From: CAYZJV01 sp964482325
GTDB taxonomy: Bacteria; Spirochaetota; Spirochaetia; Sphaerochaetales; Sphaerochaetaceae
Assembly (NCBI GenBank): GCA_964482325.1
Contig: CAYZXD010000005.1
Span: 1-64,000, forward strand
DNA length: 64,000 bases
Direction: 5' to 3'
Shown here: positions 51,760 to 60,347 of the stretch, piece after piece
Position numbering within the stretch: position 1 is the first letter of the stretch
Layout of the letters: each line of letters starts with the position of its first letter
Program-made: the position numbers and the translations under genes
The notes under the pieces: generated by a model
Databases searched by the model: none
What the model saw: only the letters and a program-made list of their open reading frames with translations
What the model was told of the DNA's origin: nothing

Positions 51760-52713
51760 ATGTTAGAAGGAATTTTTGTTGATGGATTAATATTTTCCAT
51801 CATGGTAATTGGTGTGCTTATATCATACCGAATACTGGATTTTGCTGATCTGACCTGCGACGGCTCCTTTGCTACAGGAGCCGCCGTAGCGACTATGGCT
51901 ATTGTACAGGGATGGGGGCTGACAGCAGCACTCATCCTTGCTGTCGCTTCAGGCGCTCTAGCCGGTGTAGTCACGGCAACAATCCATAACCGCCTCAAAG
52001 TGCCGGGACTCCTTGCCGGTATTCTCACGATGACCATGCTGTATTCGATAAACATCCGTATTCTTGGTGGGAGAGCAAATGTCCCATTGTTGCGTATCAC
52101 CACGCTGTATACGAAGTTTCCCGAGTTTTTTGCATTTCTCTCATCGTCGTGGGCGCTTCTTGTCGGTACACTGCTCATCGTGTTGATCGTTAAATCTATT
52201 ATTGATCTCTTCTTCCGTACTGATCTGGGAATTGCTATTGGAGCATTGGGAAGCAATGAACAAATGATCGTAAGCATGGGCATGAACCCGAAACTGCTTA
52301 AGGTGATCGGCATGGCTTTGTCTAATGGTCTAATTGCTCTCTCAGGTGGACTGCTCGCTCAATACCAGGGATTTGCCGATGCAAACCTTGGACAGGGCAT
52401 GGTGGTGCAAGGTCTTGCAGCTATTATGATCGGTGAGTTTCTCTTTGACAGCAACCGGATATCGCTGATCACATTGCGTGTTGTATTCGGTGCTATTATC
52501 TACAAGGCTTTGATGTTCTTCGGCCGCTATTACGGGTACTACATCAATCTCACCCCGAGTGACCTCAAACTCCTTACCGGTATCCTGGTGATTGTCTCTC
52601 TCATTATTGCGCAGACACGAAGCGCAGCCTCCAGTGCAGATGCACGGAAAAAAGCACTCAGAAGAAATCGGGAACGACGGGAAGCGGAAAAACAGGGGGC
52701 CAACCATGCTTAA
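51760..52713 (+). CDS. ABC importer permease, TrpY-like
   Basis: A 317-residue permease with about eight to nine hydrophobic helices and the family LDFADLTCDGSFATGAAVA segment near 28-46, the FFRTDLGIAIGALGSNEQMI loop near 152 and a basic C-terminal tail. It is of the branched-chain-type (LivH-like) permease superfamily used by TrpXYZ systems. A single permease gene implies a homodimeric pore. AGGAAG precedes the ATG. The last eight bases overlap the ATPase gene. Confidence 0.87.
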   Translation: MLEGIFVDGLIFSIMVIGVLISYRILDFADLTCDGSFATGAAVATMAIVQGWGLTAALILAVASGALAGVVTATIHNRLKVPGLLAGILTMTMLYSINIRILGGRANVPLLRITTLYTKFPEFFAFLSSSWALLVGTLLIVLIVKSIIDLFFRTDLGIAIGALGSNEQMIVSMGMNPKLLKVIGMALSNGLIALSGGLLAQYQGFADANLGQGMVVQGLAAIMIGEFLFDSNRISLITLRVVFGAIIYKALMFFGRYYGYYINLTPSDLKLLTGILVIVSLIIAQTRSAASSADARKKALRRNRERREAEKQGANHA

Positions 52714-53500
52714 TATTTCACAGGTTTCGAAGGTCTTCTACCCGGGTACCGTAAATGAGAAAACAGCAATAGAATATTTGAACCTCACCGTAAAGGATGG
52801 GGATTTCATTACTGTTGTCGGAAGTAATGGATCGGGAAAAAGTACCCTGTTTAATCTGATAGCAGGTACGTATCCGGTCACCGGAGGCCACATCACCCTG
52901 AATGGAAAGGATGTCACCTCGGTTCCCGAGTATCGCAGGGCTTTCACTATCGGAAGAATTTTTCAGGATCCGACGAAAGGAACTGCAGCGAAGATGTCCA
53001 TTGAAGATAATATGGTCACCGCAATGCATAAAGGAATGAAAGGGCTGAAAATCAGTCTCAATGCTGCGGTTCGCGAGCAATTCAAGCAGGAATTAGTACA
53101 GCTCTCCATGGGACTTGAAGATCGTCTGCGGGAGAATGTCGGATTACTCAGCGGAGGACAACGTCAGGCACTTACTCTACTGATGACCGTGCTCAGTCAG
53201 CCACAGATGTTGCTGCTTGATGAACATACTGCTGCACTTGATCCCCGCAATGCTCAGATAGTGATGGATCTAACCACTAAATTTATCAATCAGTATCATC
53301 TGACAACGCTTATGGTTACCCACAATATGCAGCACGCTATTGATTTCGGGAACCGATTGATTATGATGGATGAAGGAAAAATTATTCTGGATCTGAATGA
53401 AGAGGAAAAACAGAACCTCACGGTCCCGAAATTAGTTGAAAAGTTCAAATCAATTAAACGTCAGGAATATGCATCAGACGAAGATCTGCTGGTAACTTGA
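52706..53500 (+). CDS. ABC importer ATPase, TrpZ-like
   Basis: A 264-residue ABC ATPase with Walker A VVGSNGSGKSTLFN near 35-48, Q-loop FQDPTKGTA, signature LLSGGQRQALTLLMTVL near 149, Walker B MLLLDEHTAALDP near 169 and H-loop THNMQHAI. The Walker B is followed by His in place of the usual Pro (DEHTAALD), which is typical of this TrpZ-like subgroup. The ATG at 52706 with AGGGGG upstream is chosen; a longer reading inside the permease has no ribosome site. A bidirectional hairpin follows. Confidence 0.9.
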   Translation: MLNISQVSKVFYPGTVNEKTAIEYLNLTVKDGDFITVVGSNGSGKSTLFNLIAGTYPVTGGHITLNGKDVTSVPEYRRAFTIGRIFQDPTKGTAAKMSIEDNMVTAMHKGMKGLKISLNAAVREQFKQELVQLSMGLEDRLRENVGLLSGGQRQALTLLMTVLSQPQMLLLDEHTAALDPRNAQIVMDLTTKFINQYHLTTLMVTHNMQHAIDFGNRLIMMDEGKIILDLNEEEKQNLTVPKLVEKFKSIKRQEYASDEDLLVT

Positions 53501-53505
53501 TAAAA

Positions 53506-53528
53506 CAGCACCCCAAATCGGGGTGCTG
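53506..53528. terminator. bidirectional terminator between ABC ATPase and rsfS
   Basis: CAGCACCCC (53506-53514) and GGGGTGCTG (53520-53528) form a 9-bp stem with a 5-nt loop. On the minus strand it is followed by TTTTATC, so it acts best for the rsfS operon; on the plus strand the tail is CTTGCTGTTT. Confidence 0.75.
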
Positions 53529-53550
53529 CTTGCTGTTTGGATCTCTGGGA

Positions 53551-53925
53551 TCACGGATGCTGTTCAAGCACCGCCATGAAATCAACTTTTTTACCGGTAT
53601 GCCATAGCTTTTCCAGCGCATAAAATTCTCTGAGTTCTTCACTCATCAGGTGAATCACAATACTTCCACAGTCAATCAACTCCCATCCATCACCAGCGAC
53701 ACTTTTATGCCGATTGATTACGTGGACGTCCCGATCGGCCAGAAACCCCCACAACTCACGAGTCACTCCTTTGAGGTGCCCGAGGCTGGTAACCGTAGCT
53801 ACGATGAAACAGTCAGCCCACCCTGCCTGTTCAGACACATCAATCACTACAGGATCGATAGCCTTGTGATCCGCAATGAACCGTGCAATATCTGATGCCA
53901 ATACGGTTGTTTTTTCATCTATCAT
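53551..53925 (-). CDS. rsfS: ribosomal silencing factor RsfS
   Basis: A 124-residue RsfS/Iojap protein with the DIARFIADHKAIDPVVIDVSEQAGWADCFIVATVTSLGHLKGV core and a C-terminal DCGSIVIHLMSEELREFYALEKLW, the typical full domain. It binds L14 on the 50S subunit and blocks subunit joining in starvation. It is the last gene of the rplU operon, and its start overlaps the upstream lipoprotein stop by 4 nt. Confidence 0.95.
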   Translation of the reverse strand: MIDEKTTVLASDIARFIADHKAIDPVVIDVSEQAGWADCFIVATVTSLGHLKGVTRELWGFLADRDVHVINRHKSVAGDGWELIDCGSIVIHLMSEELREFYALEKLWHTGKKVDFMAVLEQHP

Positions 53926-54551
53926 CTATTCAATTCTCCTTCATATTGCAGTTCCTTCTGTAGCACCGAAAGCGTCCATTGCCGGACCCACGAACGGACA
54001 TGTTCGTAGGGTGCTTCTGATGGAAGAAACTGCTCTGTGTGATACACGCTTACCTGCGGTATCTGATCAGCAGCAGCAGACAAGTGCCCTGCTATATCCT
54101 GCGCATCGGTACGTACGCCAGCAAGTGCCTGTAGTGTATCGAGCGTATCGTCTTTACTCAAGAGCTCCCCATGGGTGATCAGTAACTGCATCAAGGCTTC
54201 AACTGACGGTCGTATGCCTGAAAAAGACAACCCTTCTGCTTCCATAACCACACGTGCAAGTTCATCCCACCGCTCTTTCGACCCTCGTATATAATGATCA
54301 GCAGGTAATCCGAATACATGCTGAATCACTCCAAGCGTGTCAGATTGGATACCGGAATCGGCAAGCTGCCGTTGAAAATACTCAACGGTATCCATGGGGA
54401 TCGTACACACTACCACAGCTGGTTCTGCTTGCGAGTGTACCACAAGAAATCCATAGCGATCGCTGAATCCGTACCATCGGGTAACTTTTTCCTCATGCAT
54501 ACATCCACTGAATAACACTACGGCGAGCAGTACAAAAGATAAACGTCTCAT
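53922..54551 (-). CDS. lipoprotein, diverged LCP-like
   Basis: A 209-residue protein with a lipoprotein signal peptide (lipobox FSGC, Cys17). The segment VVVCTIPMDT near 47-56 and VIQHVFGLPADHYIRGSKERWDELARVV near 75-102 resemble the SIPRDT and G-x-x-x-D-H-Y-V regions of LytR-CpsA-Psr (LCP) ligases. The arginine of the IPRDT motif, important for pyrophosphate binding, is Met here, and the protein is shorter than typical LCPs. It occupies the slot between yqeK and rsfS where LCP genes often lie. It is probably a catalytically altered LCP relative on the outer face of the membrane. Overlaps on both sides are 4 nt. Confidence 0.6.
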   Translation of the reverse strand: MRRLSFVLLAVVLFSGCMHEEKVTRWYGFSDRYGFLVVHSQAEPAVVVCTIPMDTVEYFQRQLADSGIQSDTLGVIQHVFGLPADHYIRGSKERWDELARVVMEAEGLSFSGIRPSVEALMQLLITHGELLSKDDTLDTLQALAGVRTDAQDIAGHLSAAADQIPQVSVYHTEQFLPSEAPYEHVRSWVRQWTLSVLQKELQYEGELNR

Positions 54552-55132
54552 GTAAAACTTCCTCCATGAGACAAATAAGATGCAAGCAGATCGGTACTCG
54601 GAGCCGATATTCGTCCGGTTTCTGCCAAATGCTGCCGGTGTTGCTCTACTACCGCAAGACAGAGCTGTTCCACTGAAGAGGTCCGAAGGAGATCTCTCCG
54701 TTGGGTATCATCAAGGTGTTTTCTGAGCGGTTCGAGATAATCAGCAATATAGATGAGTGCACCAAGCATACCCATATCCGGCGAACCGAGCGTATGCCAC
54801 CTGATAGCCAGCAGCACCTGAGGTGCTACATCGGGCTTCAGTAACCGTAATTGATGCGCTGCCACAAGACCATGAAGCAGCATCGGCCTTTTAGCTTCAA
54901 AGGTGAGCATCTCAAGATGATGTTTTTCAGCATATGCAAGCAAATCCGATGCAGGCCATTCACGTGAGCTATCATGCCAGATACCCGCCAGGAAAATGAG
55001 GTGGTCAAGCGAATCAGTATGAAGATAATGCGCTGCAAGCTGTTTTGCCTGCAAGGCAGTTGCTCTGCTATGGAGATATCGTTGATACCTAACCTGAGAA
55101 GCGACATATCGCTCAATGGGAATATAATCCAT
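54548..55132 (-). CDS. yqeK: YqeK-type HD hydrolase (Ap4A hydrolase family)
   Basis: A 194-residue HD-domain protein with R-Y-x-H-S near 20 (QRYLHSRATALQAKQLA), the HDSSREWPASDL core near 54, HGLVAAHQ near 90, RWHT near 110 and YIADYLEPLR near 130, all matching YqeK. B. subtilis YqeK hydrolyses Ap4A symmetrically. The start at 55132 overlaps nadD by 20 bp and has a weak ribosome site (GGA close to the ATG), so translation is probably coupled. It lies in the conserved nadD-yqeK order. Confidence 0.9.
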   Translation of the reverse strand: MDYIPIERYVASQVRYQRYLHSRATALQAKQLAAHYLHTDSLDHLIFLAGIWHDSSREWPASDLLAYAEKHHLEMLTFEAKRPMLLHGLVAAHQLRLLKPDVAPQVLLAIRWHTLGSPDMGMLGALIYIADYLEPLRKHLDDTQRRDLLRTSSVEQLCLAVVEQHRQHLAETGRISAPSTDLLASYLSHGGSFT

Positions 55133-55733
55133 GATCCAAGATATAGTGTACAACCGATTGAGGAAGCAGAGAAGCAAGTTCTGCTACTGTAGTATTGTTT
55201 TGTGCTATCATCGTACGAATCTGAGTCGACGAATCTTCCATAACGGGATTATCGAGGAACATGCCTGCACTCCCAGGTGGGAGACTCTGATTCGGGCGTA
55301 TGGGAGATCTTCTACACACAATGAACTGTACAATCTGCCGCAGCTCACTGAATCGGTACCATCTTCGCAATCCAGAAAGAAGATCATCACCAATAACCAC
55401 GCCAATGGGTCCTGTCACCTGAAAGGTTCGATACAGTTCCTGGACCGTATCAAACATGTAACTCGTTCCACCTCGTTCAATCTCCAATGGTTCCACCACG
55501 AGTTCAACTTCACGATCATCGGGATAGAGAGCCTTATAGTCTTCAAGTGCATAGTGGAGCATAGTAAGGCGGTCATGAGCCGAGACGGTGCCTTCTCGTT
55601 GTTTATGAGGAGGATTAGCTACGGGTATGAGAAGCACACGGTCGTAATCGGTCAAGTCAACCAACGAGTGCAAGAGGTGTAGATGTCCTAAATGCACAGG
55701 GTCAAAGGTTCCGCCAATTACTGCTGTCTTCAT
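55113..55733 (-). CDS. nadD: nicotinate-nucleotide adenylyltransferase
   Basis: A 206-residue nucleotidyltransferase with the signature GGTFDPVHLGHLHLLHSL (residues 8-25) and the C-terminal STQIRTMIAQN segment that replaces ISSTxIR. It adenylates nicotinate mononucleotide in NAD synthesis. Its start overlaps the obgE stop by 4 nt. Confidence 0.95.
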   Translation of the reverse strand: MKTAVIGGTFDPVHLGHLHLLHSLVDLTDYDRVLLIPVANPPHKQREGTVSAHDRLTMLHYALEDYKALYPDDREVELVVEPLEIERGGTSYMFDTVQELYRTFQVTGPIGVVIGDDLLSGLRRWYRFSELRQIVQFIVCRRSPIRPNQSLPPGSAGMFLDNPVMEDSSTQIRTMIAQNNTTVAELASLLPQSVVHYILDHGLYSH

Positions 55734-56779
55734 GGTTCCTCTCGATACTCTGCTTCAGTGTCTACCACGGTGGTAAACCCATCATCTACCGGCTTCTCAG
55801 CAGTTCCGACAAGACGAATAAATGCCTGTTTCACCCCGTCCAGCCCCTCACCGGTAATATTTGATAATCCGAGAACGGTGACACCGTCAAAAGACTTTCT
55901 CAAATCTTCCAGATGCTCGGGAGCATCGGGCTCGTCAAGTTTTGTAGCAATAATAACCTGCGGTTTTTCAAGCAGCTGCGGTGCATAGGAACGAAGCTCC
56001 TCAGTTAGAGTTCCGTACGCACTCAGATAACGCTCATCACTGAGATCAATAAAGAAGGCAAGTCCTGAGGTTCGAGCAATATGGCGGAGAAATTTAAATC
56101 CCATTCCAGCTCCCTCACTCGCCCCTTCTATGATACCGGGAATGTCGGCAAGTACAATATCATGATCATCATAGCGCATCATGCCAAGCTGAGGAATTTT
56201 TGTGGTAAAAGGATACCCGGCCACTTTGGTTCGGGCATTAGTGAGATTATTCAGTAGCGATGATTTTCCTGCATTGGGGAAGCCTACAAAACCAATGTCG
56301 GCAATAACGAGCAGTTCTACTCCGACGCGCAACGCTTCACCCTTCTCGCCCGGTTGTGCAAACCGCGGAGTCTGTCGAGTTGCTGAACGGAAGTGCCAAT
56401 TACCCTGACCGCCACGTCCTCCTCGAAGAAAGACCCATCGTTGTTCGTCAGTAAGATCTTTGATAATCTCGCCGGTTTGTGCATCTTTAATTACTGTCCC
56501 AGGAGGAACCGGTATTTCGACATCTCGTCCATCACGACCAAAACAGCGTGCTCCCATCCCGTTTTTTCCGTTTTCAGCCCTAAACGTTCGGATTTGTTTC
56601 AGATGGGCAAGTGTGCGCAGGTTTTCACGCACCACGAAGACCACATCGCCTCCTCTACCGCCATCCCCGCCATCGGGACCACCTTTGGGAATGTATTTTT
56701 CTCTGCGGAAGGAAACACAACCGTTGCCCCCGTTTCCGGAGGCAACGTCTATATAAGTTTCATCTGAAAATCCAAACAT
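55730..56779 (-). CDS. obgE: GTPase ObgE/CgtA
   Basis: A 349-residue Obg GTPase. The glycine-rich N-terminal Obg fold (GNGGNGCVSFRREKYIPKGGPDGGDGGRGG) covers residues 1-158. The G domain has GFPNAGKSSLLNNLT near 167, DIPGIIEGASEGAGMG near 213 and TKLDEPD near 283. The optional C-terminal OCT domain is absent. It acts in 50S assembly and growth control. It follows rpmA by 27 nt in the usual rplU-rpmA-obg order. Confidence 0.97.
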   Translation of the reverse strand: MFGFSDETYIDVASGNGGNGCVSFRREKYIPKGGPDGGDGGRGGDVVFVVRENLRTLAHLKQIRTFRAENGKNGMGARCFGRDGRDVEIPVPPGTVIKDAQTGEIIKDLTDEQRWVFLRGGRGGQGNWHFRSATRQTPRFAQPGEKGEALRVGVELLVIADIGFVGFPNAGKSSLLNNLTNARTKVAGYPFTTKIPQLGMMRYDDHDIVLADIPGIIEGASEGAGMGFKFLRHIARTSGLAFFIDLSDERYLSAYGTLTEELRSYAPQLLEKPQVIIATKLDEPDAPEHLEDLRKSFDGVTVLGLSNITGEGLDGVKQAFIRLVGTAEKPVDDGFTTVVDTEAEYREEP

Positions 56780-56806
56780 GTACCTGCTCTGGCTTACCGC
56801 CTGTTC

Positions 56807-57061
56807 CTACTCAGCTGACTGGATACGAACGTATTTGCGGTTATTGCGAGTATGGAAAACCACTTCGCCGGCTTCTTTTGCAAAGAGGGTATAATCTCTT
56901 CCGCAACCGACGTTCTCGCCCGCATGAAATCTGTTCCCGTGCTGACGTACGATGATCTCACCAGCTTTAACCAACTGACCACCGAAACGTTTGACACCGA
57001 GACGCTGTGAATTGGAATCTCTACCGTTTTTTGAGCTACCGCCACCTTTCTTATGAGCCAT
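56807..57061 (-). CDS. rpmA: 50S ribosomal protein L27
   Basis: An 84-residue L27, full length, beginning MAHKKGGGSSKNGRDS and continuing LGVKRFGGQLVKAGEIIVRQ. The N-terminus lacks the cleavable extension present in many Firmicutes, and no Prp-protease gene lies between rplU and rpmA, which is consistent and argues against a Firmicute host. It lies near the peptidyl-transferase centre of the 50S subunit. Confidence 0.97.
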   Translation of the reverse strand: MAHKKGGGSSKNGRDSNSQRLGVKRFGGQLVKAGEIIVRQHGNRFHAGENVGCGRDYTLFAKEAGEVVFHTRNNRKYVRIQSAE

Positions 57062-57072
57062 TGCCTATCTCC

Positions 57073-57384
57073 TTACGCCTTGATTTCTTTGATGGTGAGC
57101 ATCGAATACTTCTGGCGATGGCCTTGTGTTCTCCGGTAACCCTTTCGGCGATGGAACTTGAAGACCTTGATCTTCTCACCCTTTACGACATCACCCAATG
57201 TTGCAACCACTTTAGCTCCCGATACATACGGAGTACCGAAAACCGACTTTTCGCCGTCAGCAATTGCCACTACTGAATCGAACTCAAGTTCTTTGCCCGA
57301 TTCCATATCAATCCTGTCGACCTTCAGTGTAGCGCCTTCCTGCGCCTTGTACTGTTTGCCTAAAATCTCTACCAGTGCGTACAT
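57073..57384 (-). CDS. rplU: 50S ribosomal protein L21
   Basis: A 103-residue L21 with the family MYALVEILGKQYKAQEG start, a middle acidic hairpin and the C-terminal KVFKFHRRKGYRRTQGHRQ signature. AAGGA is 9 nt before the ATG. It is the first gene of the operon ending in rsfS, with an 11-nt gap to rpmA. Confidence 0.97.
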   Translation of the reverse strand: MYALVEILGKQYKAQEGATLKVDRIDMESGKELEFDSVVAIADGEKSVFGTPYVSGAKVVATLGDVVKGEKIKVFKFHRRKGYRRTQGHRQKYSMLTIKEIKA

Positions 57385-57419
57385 ATATATACATCCTTAC
57401 TAAAAAATATGCAGGCTCT

Positions 57420-57448
57420 CTTATAGCATAACGACTCGATAATGACAA
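57420..57448 (-). promoter_or_regulatory. promoter of the rplU-rpmA-obgE operon
   Basis: Minus-strand TTGTCA (57443-57448), 17 bp, TATAAG (57420-57425), each one base from consensus. It begins just 15 bp after the argS stop codon, so the operon can be fired independently of argS. Confidence 0.75.
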
Positions 57449-57463
57449 GAGGTACCGTTCGAC

Positions 57464-59236
57464 TCACATAGATTCCAAAAACGGTATTCCCACTAACGCA
57501 TACGCATTGCGGAAAACCTGCAGAACCATAGAGACCAGCGTAACCCGTGCTTTTATCAGCGAGGCTGACGAAGCCTTGAGCACTGGATGGTCATGGTAAT
57601 ACCTGCTGAACAATCGAGAAAGTTCATAGAGATAGGCAGTTACCGCAGAAGGATTCAAATCCTGCCCGGCTTCCTGAACAACCTCAGTAAACTGCGCAAT
57701 TAATTTCACCAACTCCCGCTCTTCGGGCAACGCAAGGAGTGAACCGTCAAATGCAATCTGATCATGCTCGGGAGCCATCTCCTGATATTTTCGCATCATA
57801 CTGCTTATCCGCGCACCCATGTATTGCAAATAAGGACCGGTGTTCCCGCTGAAAGCAATGGATTCCGCCGGATTGAATACCATGTCCTTCATCGGATTGA
57901 CCTGAAGGAGAAAATAGTTTAGTGCACCACGAGCGATAGATTCACTTGTGGATTGGACATCACCGACCTCGTCTTCCCGTCCCTTGTTGATAATCTCATC
58001 AGAAGCAAGCTGAGTCAGCTGAGCAAAGAGATCGTCAGCATCTACTACCGTTCCTTCTCTGCTTTTCATTTTCCCTTCTGGAAGGTTTACCATACCATAG
58101 GCAAGATGATGCAAATCACGAGCCCATGGATATCCGAGTTTATCGAGGACATAGAAAAGCACCTTAAAATGATAGGTCTGCTCACTGGCAACCACATAAA
58201 TCAAAGAATCAAACGGCCAGTCGGAATGGCGGGAAACTGCAGTTCCCAGATCCTGAGTGAGATATAATGAGGTACCATCTTTTCTCAACAGGACCTTTTT
58301 GTCGAGATTGATCTCGGCAAGATCGGCCCATACTGATCCATCGTCTTCCCGATAGAACGCCTGTTTGTTTAATCCGGAAAGTACTAAATCCTTCCCCAGT
58401 GTATAGGTTTCACTCTCATAATAGTAATGGTCAAATGATACTCCCGTTTTTTCATAGGTCTCACGCACCCCATCAAGTGTCCAGCTATTCATCAACTTCC
58501 ATAGTTCAAGTACTTCGGGGTCCCCTTCTTCCCACTTTTTCAGCATCTGCTGTGCCTGTTCAGTGGCAGAGGGGTCTTCCTTTTCCCACTGGGCAAACCG
58601 GACATAGTATGCACCGACAAGATGATCACCTTTGATCCCTGCACTCTCGGGAGTTTCTCCATGACCAAACTTCTGATACGCAAGCATTGATTTGCAGATA
58701 TGGACTCCCCGGTTATTGATCAGATTCACTTTTCTGACTTCAGCGCCGTTTGCCTTAAGGATAGCGGAAATGCTCTCACCAATACTATCATTGCGCAAAT
58801 GTCCTAGATGCAGCGGTTTGTTAGTATTCGGACAACTGAATTCCACCATAATCCGTTTGCCTGATAATCGATCCGACCAGCCATACCGATCACCCTCCTG
58901 CTTGATACGATCACACACCTGTTCGGTAAACTGAGACATATCGACGCGAACATTTAAATAGGGTCCTGCGGCAAATAGTTCACCGCGCGGGATATCTTTT
59001 CTTGCACTGAGGCGATTGCAGAGTTCCTGTGCAAGTACCTGCGGAGCTTTCCTGAATACCTTTGCATACACAAAGAGGGGAAATGCAAGATCTCCCAGTT
59101 CAACTTTCGGTGGTTTCTGCACCACCAGAGGTCCCGCATCTACTACAGCTTCATCGGTCCCGAATATCTCAGCAGCATAATGAGATAACTCATCAGTCAC
59201 TATGGTCTTCCACGTATTTCGCAATTGTTCCATCAT
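57464..59236 (-). CDS. argS: arginyl-tRNA synthetase
   Basis: A 590-residue class I synthetase. The HIGH motif appears as HLGH in PNTNKPLHLGHLRNDSIG near 129-146. The KMSKS position is replaced by MKSREGTVVDADDL near 380, as is usual for ArgRS. The C-terminal DALR anticodon-binding domain covers about 455-590. It charges tRNA-Arg. Among closely spaced in-frame ATGs, 59236 is preferred because GGAG is 10 nt upstream. It is divergent from the serine acetyltransferase gene. Confidence 0.95.
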   Translation of the reverse strand: MMEQLRNTWKTIVTDELSHYAAEIFGTDEAVVDAGPLVVQKPPKVELGDLAFPLFVYAKVFRKAPQVLAQELCNRLSARKDIPRGELFAAGPYLNVRVDMSQFTEQVCDRIKQEGDRYGWSDRLSGKRIMVEFSCPNTNKPLHLGHLRNDSIGESISAILKANGAEVRKVNLINNRGVHICKSMLAYQKFGHGETPESAGIKGDHLVGAYYVRFAQWEKEDPSATEQAQQMLKKWEEGDPEVLELWKLMNSWTLDGVRETYEKTGVSFDHYYYESETYTLGKDLVLSGLNKQAFYREDDGSVWADLAEINLDKKVLLRKDGTSLYLTQDLGTAVSRHSDWPFDSLIYVVASEQTYHFKVLFYVLDKLGYPWARDLHHLAYGMVNLPEGKMKSREGTVVDADDLFAQLTQLASDEIINKGREDEVGDVQSTSESIARGALNYFLLQVNPMKDMVFNPAESIAFSGNTGPYLQYMGARISSMMRKYQEMAPEHDQIAFDGSLLALPEERELVKLIAQFTEVVQEAGQDLNPSAVTAYLYELSRLFSRYYHDHPVLKASSASLIKARVTLVSMVLQVFRNAYALVGIPFLESM

Positions 59237-59276
59237 AATAGGCATACTCCATCAACGCTCGTTGCGCATCGATGCT

Positions 59277-59306
59277 ACTATACGGAAATTCACACCTTTA
59301 CTTCAA
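59277..59306 (-). promoter_or_regulatory. argS promoter
   Basis: Minus-strand TTGAAG (59301-59306), 18 bp, TATAGT (59277-59282), about 40 nt before argS. Confidence 0.5.
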
Positions 59307-59321
59307 GAGTCCTGCCCCTTA

Positions 59322-59350
59322 TTGAGCAACCGTCTTCGTTGGTGTATGGT
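59322..59350 (+). promoter_or_regulatory. cysE promoter
   Basis: TTGAGC (59322-59327), 17 bp, TATGGT (59345-59350), about 22 nt before the ATG. Confidence 0.5.
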
Positions 59351-59372
59351 TTTATCAGTCAGGGGGGGACGT

Positions 59373-60347
59373 ATGAAAGTACCAGACACAGGCTATACTC
59401 AGTACTTGGATGAGTACCTCGATAGTTTCGATCGATTCGGTCAGGCTAGTTTTATCAGTTTTCGTCCTATCCCGAGCATGGCGGCAGCTGAGCATATCGT
59501 AGAAGAATTTCTTGAACTCCTTTTCCCGGGAAGAAGCGGCAAGCGGGTTATATCGACGGGACGCATACGGGAAATCGTGACTGAATTACTTCAGTCAATC
59601 GGAGAGACGCTAGAAAATCAAATGTATGTTGCATGGTACCACGAAAATCCGCTGCAGCTTGCTGACAATGAAACGCAAAGCTACCATGACCTTGCGCACA
59701 GAACCCTGATAAAACTGTTTAAAGCGTTACCGGCACTTCGGGTTATGATGAAGGAAGATGCGCAAAGTGCATTCGAAGGTGATCCTGCAGCAACCTCTAT
59801 CAGAGAAACCATTATCAGCTACCCGAGTGTACGAGCCCTCACGATCCATCGGATTGCTCATTTTCTCTATGAAGAGAAAGTACCTCTGGTTCCCCGTATG
59901 CTGAGCGAGACGGTGCACAAACAGACCGGTATCGATATCCATCCCGGAGCAACCATCGGCCGATGTCTGTTTATCGATCATGGAACGGGAGTGGTGATCG
60001 GAGAAACCACCGTGATCGGCAATCAGGTAAAAATTTATCAGGGAGTGACCCTAGGTGCATTAAGTTTTCCCAAGAATGCCTGCGGCAATCTCATTAGAGG
60101 AAGCAAACGACATCCCACATTGCATGACCGCGTCACCGTATATGCAAACGCTACCCTTCTCGGCGATATCACGGTAGGGGAAAATGCCATCATCGGATCA
60201 AACTGTTGGATACGACATGATGTGCCACCGAACACGCTCGTACAAAACGAAGAACCGACAAGCATCATGCGAGAGATCTCACCTAAACGGGCAGATCCCT
60301 CATGCGATACTAAATCGGGAAAGATCAGCGGTTATGAATCGAACTGA
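59373..60347 (+). CDS. cysE: serine O-acetyltransferase
   Basis: A 324-residue SAT. The N-terminal helical domain (about 1-170) is longer than in short CysE forms. The left-handed beta-helix hexapeptide domain holds HPGATIGRCLFIDHGTGVVIGETTVIGNQVKIYQGVTLG, with the catalytic histidines of the DIHPGA and FIDHGTG motifs. It makes O-acetylserine for cysteine synthesis; no cysK is adjacent. The start at 59373 follows AGGGGGGG. An in-frame extension upstream is not supported. Its last 23 bp overlap the convergent AraC gene. Confidence 0.92.
   Translation: MKVPDTGYTQYLDEYLDSFDRFGQASFISFRPIPSMAAAEHIVEEFLELLFPGRSGKRVISTGRIREIVTELLQSIGETLENQMYVAWYHENPLQLADNETQSYHDLAHRTLIKLFKALPALRVMMKEDAQSAFEGDPAATSIRETIISYPSVRALTIHRIAHFLYEEKVPLVPRMLSETVHKQTGIDIHPGATIGRCLFIDHGTGVVIGETTVIGNQVKIYQGVTLGALSFPKNACGNLIRGSKRHPTLHDRVTVYANATLLGDITVGENAIIGSNCWIRHDVPPNTLVQNEEPTSIMREISPKRADPSCDTKSGKISGYESN

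Noticed and set aside
57385..57463. L21 autoregulatory leader upstream of rplU
   Set aside because: After the promoter only about 30 nt remain before the start codon and no conserved leader structure was seen.
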